NCBI GenBank assembly: GCA_902772745.1
Contig: CACYBV010000150.1
Location: forward strand, 1-7,470
DNA: 7,470 nt
From: an uncultured Eubacteriales bacterium
GTDB taxonomy: Bacteria > Bacillota > Clostridia > Lachnospirales > Lachnospiraceae
Reading direction: 5' to 3'
A program made the translations under genes and the position numbers. The first letter of the stretch is position 1; every line of letters starts with the position of its first letter. Shown here one piece after another: positions 5,317 through 7,470 of the stretch. The notes below the pieces were generated by a model, which did no database searches, was not told the DNA's origin, and was given only the letters and a program-made list of their open reading frames with translations.

Positions 5317-7470
5317 TTACAGCATGCTTCTGATAATCTTTCCGCTGACGGTCTTAGGAAGTTCATCCCTGAAAACGACGAGCCGCGGGTATTTATATGG
5401 TGCGGTGTGCACCTTGACATAATTCTGAATTTCTTTCTTGAGTTCCTCCGTGCCTTCCGTACCCTTTGTGAGCACAATCGAAGCCTTGACGATCTGGCCC
5501 CTCACTTCATCCGGCGCGGCGCTGACGCCGCACTCCAGCACGTACGGGAGCTCCATGATGACCGACTCGATCTCGAAAGGACCGATCCGGTAGCCGGAGG
5601 ACTTGATGATGTCGTCCACGCGGCCGACGTACCAGTAATAGCCGTCCTCATCGATCCAGGCCGTATCGCCGGTATGATACCAGCCGTCGCGCCAGGTCTC
5701 ATTGGTCTTCTCTACGTCCCGGTAGTAGCAGGTCGCGAGTCCGCAGGGCAGGCCTTCCCTGATATCGATCACAATTTCACCGACTTCGCCGGGTTCGACA
5801 GGGTTTCCATCCGGGTCATGCAGTTCGACCTTGTAAATCGGCGCGGGCTTGCCCATCGAACCGATTTTGTGCTTGTCGCCGATCAGGTTTCCGATGATCA
5901 TCGTGGACTCGGACTGCCCGAAGCCTTCGCGGATCTGCAGCCCCGTCAGCTTCTCGAACTGCCGGTATACCTCGGGGTTCAGCGCCTCGCCGGCTGTCGT
6001 CATATGCTTCACCGAGGAGAAGTCATACTTTCCGATATCTTCCTTGATCATCATCCGAAGCATCGTCGGCGGCGCGCAGAAACTCGTAATCTTGTACTTT
6101 GCAAACATCGGCATGATATCCGCCGCATCGAAGCGGTCAAAGTCATAGACAAAGATCGCGCCTTCCGCAAGCCACTGCCCGTAGAGCTTGCCCCACATGG
6201 CCTTCGCCCAGCCGGTGTCCGAAATCGTATAATGCAGTCCCTCCGGATCCACTGTGTGCCAGTATTTCGCGGTATGGAAATGCCCGAGAGGATATTTGTA
6301 ATTGTGCGCTGCGATCTTGGGATAGCCCGAAGTTCCCGATGTGAAATACATCAGCATCAGATCGTTTCCGCAGGGCGAATCCTCCGTCCGGTCATAGTGC
6401 GTGCTGTAGCGGTGGTATTCCTCGTCGAAACTGCGCCAGCCCTCGCGATCTCCGTTTACGATCAGAAGGTTCTTCATGCCGTCATAGTTTTTCAATGCCA
6501 GCTCGGCCTGGTGCGCAACGTCTCCGTCTGCGGTGCAGATCATCGTCGTTATGCCCGCTGCCTGGAAACGGTAGGCAAGATCATGCTCCAGAAGCTGGTT
6601 CGTCGCAGGAATCGCTATCGCACCCAGCTTGTTTAATCCGATCATGATCGGCCAGAACTGCCAGTGACGCTTCAGGATCAGGAGCACCCGGTCGCCCTTT
6701 TTTATGCCGAGCGAGGTAAAATAATTCGCGCAGCGATTCGACAGCCGCATGATGTTCCGGAAGGTAAATCGCTGTTCTTTGTGATCCTTCGAGATATGCA
6801 GCATTGCGAGCTTCTCCGGCTCGCGCTCCGCGATCGCGTCCACAAGATCAAAGCCGAAGTTAAATTTGTCGGTATTCTTGAATGTAATCGAGGTCGGCGT
6901 ACCGTTTTCATTCTCGACTGCATCGATGAATTTCCGGTAAACGCGTTCCTTCGTATCCTCCACGCGGCTTGTGGGCTTGTATTCTGCAAATGCGCCGACC
7001 TGGTAGCTCTGGGCGCCGGGAAGAGCGAATTCCTGCACCGGTTCCCCCGAAGGGTTCAGGACGATCGCATAGAACACGCAGTCCTCGCCGTCCACAGCAA
7101 TCATGCCGTGCGGCGTTCCGGAATCAAAATAGATCGAATCGCCGGGCCCGAGTTTCGAACGATGCTCGCCGACCTGTACCACCAGATGTCCTGAAACGAC
7201 GATGTCCAGTTCCTGCCCGTCATGTGTCGTCAGTTCAATGTCCTTATGCTGTGCTTCTTCGTTATAGAAGCTCGTGACGTACAGCGGCTCTGCGATCCGG
7301 TTCCTGAAGGAATACGCGAGATTCCAGTAGCGCATGCCGTGCGCATTCGAGATTTCCTGGCCCTCTCCTGCCCGGGTCACTGTGAAGCTGTGCAGCGTCG
7401 GGCTGTGGCCTTCGATAATGTCCGTGACATCGACGCCGAAAGCCAGCGCGCAGCGGTAGATAAAAGTAAA
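5317..7470 (-). CDS. HTH-cupin-acyl-CoA synthetase fusion (AMP-forming), 5' end outside window
   Basis: At least 717 residues remain open to the right edge, so the true start is outside the window; no in-window start is needed. Visible residues 1-22 (FTFIYRCALAFGVDVTDIIEG) match the last helix and exit of an XRE-type helix-turn-helix domain, whose DNA-reading part must lie beyond 7470. Residues about 60-140 form a cupin: THDGQELDIVVSG is the first motif and GDSIYFDSGTPHG (110-122) the second, though the first His of the usual HxH is Thr. From about 175 on there is a complete ANL-superfamily synthetase: P-loop-like YFTSGTSGYPK (375-385), GFGQSE (516-521), YHTGD (598-602), the hinge region GRVDD and KSSGYRIG (616-630), and the catalytic lysine in PKTVSGK (711). 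The enzyme would activate a carboxylic acid to acyl-CoA via acyl-AMP, and similarity is to short/medium-chain synthetases. The chain stops six residues after that lysine (IIRSML), slightly earlier than many relatives. It lies 70 bases before ilvE. The substrate is inferred from context to be a branched short-chain acid. Confidence 0.9.
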   Translation of the reverse strand, partial: FTFIYRCALAFGVDVTDIIEGHSPTLHSFTVTRAGEGQEISNAHGMRYWNLAYSFRNRIAEPLYVTSFYNEEAQHKDIELTTHDGQELDIVVSGHLVVQVGEHRSKLGPGDSIYFDSGTPHGMIAVDGEDCVFYAIVLNPSGEPVQEFALPGAQSYQVGAFAEYKPTSRVEDTKERVYRKFIDAVENENGTPTSITFKNTDKFNFGFDLVDAIAEREPEKLAMLHISKDHKEQRFTFRNIMRLSNRCANYFTSLGIKKGDRVLLILKRHWQFWPIMIGLNKLGAIAIPATNQLLEHDLAYRFQAAGITTMICTADGDVAHQAELALKNYDGMKNLLIVNGDREGWRSFDEEYHRYSTHYDRTEDSPCGNDLMLMYFTSGTSGYPKIAAHNYKYPLGHFHTAKYWHTVDPEGLHYTISDTGWAKAMWGKLYGQWLAEGAIFVYDFDRFDAADIMPMFAKYKITSFCAPPTMLRMMIKEDIGKYDFSSVKHMTTAGEALNPEVYRQFEKLTGLQIREGFGQSESTMIIGNLIGDKHKIGSMGKPAPIYKVELHDPDGNPVEPGEVGEIVIDIREGLPCGLATCYYRDVEKTNETWRDGWYHTGDTAWIDEDGYYWYVGRVDDIIKSSGYRIGPFEIESVIMELPYVLECGVSAAPDEVRGQIVKASIVLTKGTEGTEELKKEIQNYVKVHTAPYKYPRLVVFRDELPKTVSGKIIRSML

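Noticed and set aside
5247..5477. 77-residue N-terminal extension of IlvE
   Set aside because: It would overlap the end of the synthetase gene, the added residues do not resemble an aminotransferase, and a near-perfect AGAGGAGG site marks the internal ATG at 5246.
5407..6636. 409-codon open frame on the plus strand
   Set aside because: It lies entirely antisense to the acyl-CoA synthetase, whose motifs are unambiguous. The plus-strand translation shows no domain and has no good ribosome site.
7378..7380. GTG as start of the cupin-synthetase protein
   Set aside because: The frame stays open to the right edge, and the 30 upstream codons encode a typical XRE helix-turn-helix exit segment, so the start lies outside the window.

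Overview
All supported genes in this window lie on the minus strand. They are closely spaced (9 to 71 bases between neighbours) with no convincing terminator between them, so they read as one operon transcribed from right to left. The protein families (a 2-oxoacid:ferredoxin oxidoreductase of the VorB type, a dicluster ferredoxin subunit, a regulator fused to an acyl-CoA synthetase) and the strong AGGAGG-type ribosome binding sites suggest a strictly anaerobic Firmicute of the class Clostridia, possibly a gut or rumen amino-acid or volatile-fatty-acid specialist with moderately high GC. That placement is inference from gene content only.

Layout in order of transcription (high to low coordinates): (1) 7470-5317, a 5'-truncated three-part protein made of the tail of an XRE-type helix-turn-helix domain, a cupin sensor domain and a complete AMP-forming acyl-CoA synthetase; (2) 5246-4173, branched-chain amino acid aminotransferase ilvE; (3) 4101-3412, a small Walker-type ATPase of the MinD/Mrp-like (SIMIBI) class; (4) 3350-414, a 978-residue protein of unknown function with a papain/C39-like cysteine peptidase domain near its N terminus; (5) 374-168, a 2x[4Fe-4S] ferredoxin subunit (vorD); (6) 158-1, the first 52 residues of the 2-oxoacid:ferredoxin oxidoreductase alpha subunit (vorB), which runs off the left edge.

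Genes 1, 2, 5 and 6 form a coherent pathway linking branched-chain fatty acids, acyl-CoAs, 2-oxoacids and branched-chain amino acids. The synthetase would make acyl-CoA, VOR would interconvert acyl-CoA + CO2 and the 2-oxoacid using ferredoxin, and IlvE would interconvert the 2-oxoacid and the amino acid. An AMP-forming synthetase makes the assimilatory direction (isobutyrate, isovalerate or 2-methylbutyrate to valine, leucine or isoleucine by reductive carboxylation) at least as plausible as amino acid fermentation. The HTH-cupin part would let the same polypeptide sense and regulate.

The outlier is the 978-residue putative cysteine peptidase, which sits between the ATPase and the oxidoreductase genes. 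It has a complete-looking Cys-His-Asp triad, no signal peptide or membrane segment, and about 650 residues of charged, helix-rich sequence that I do not recognise. It is the best candidate in this window for undescribed biology.
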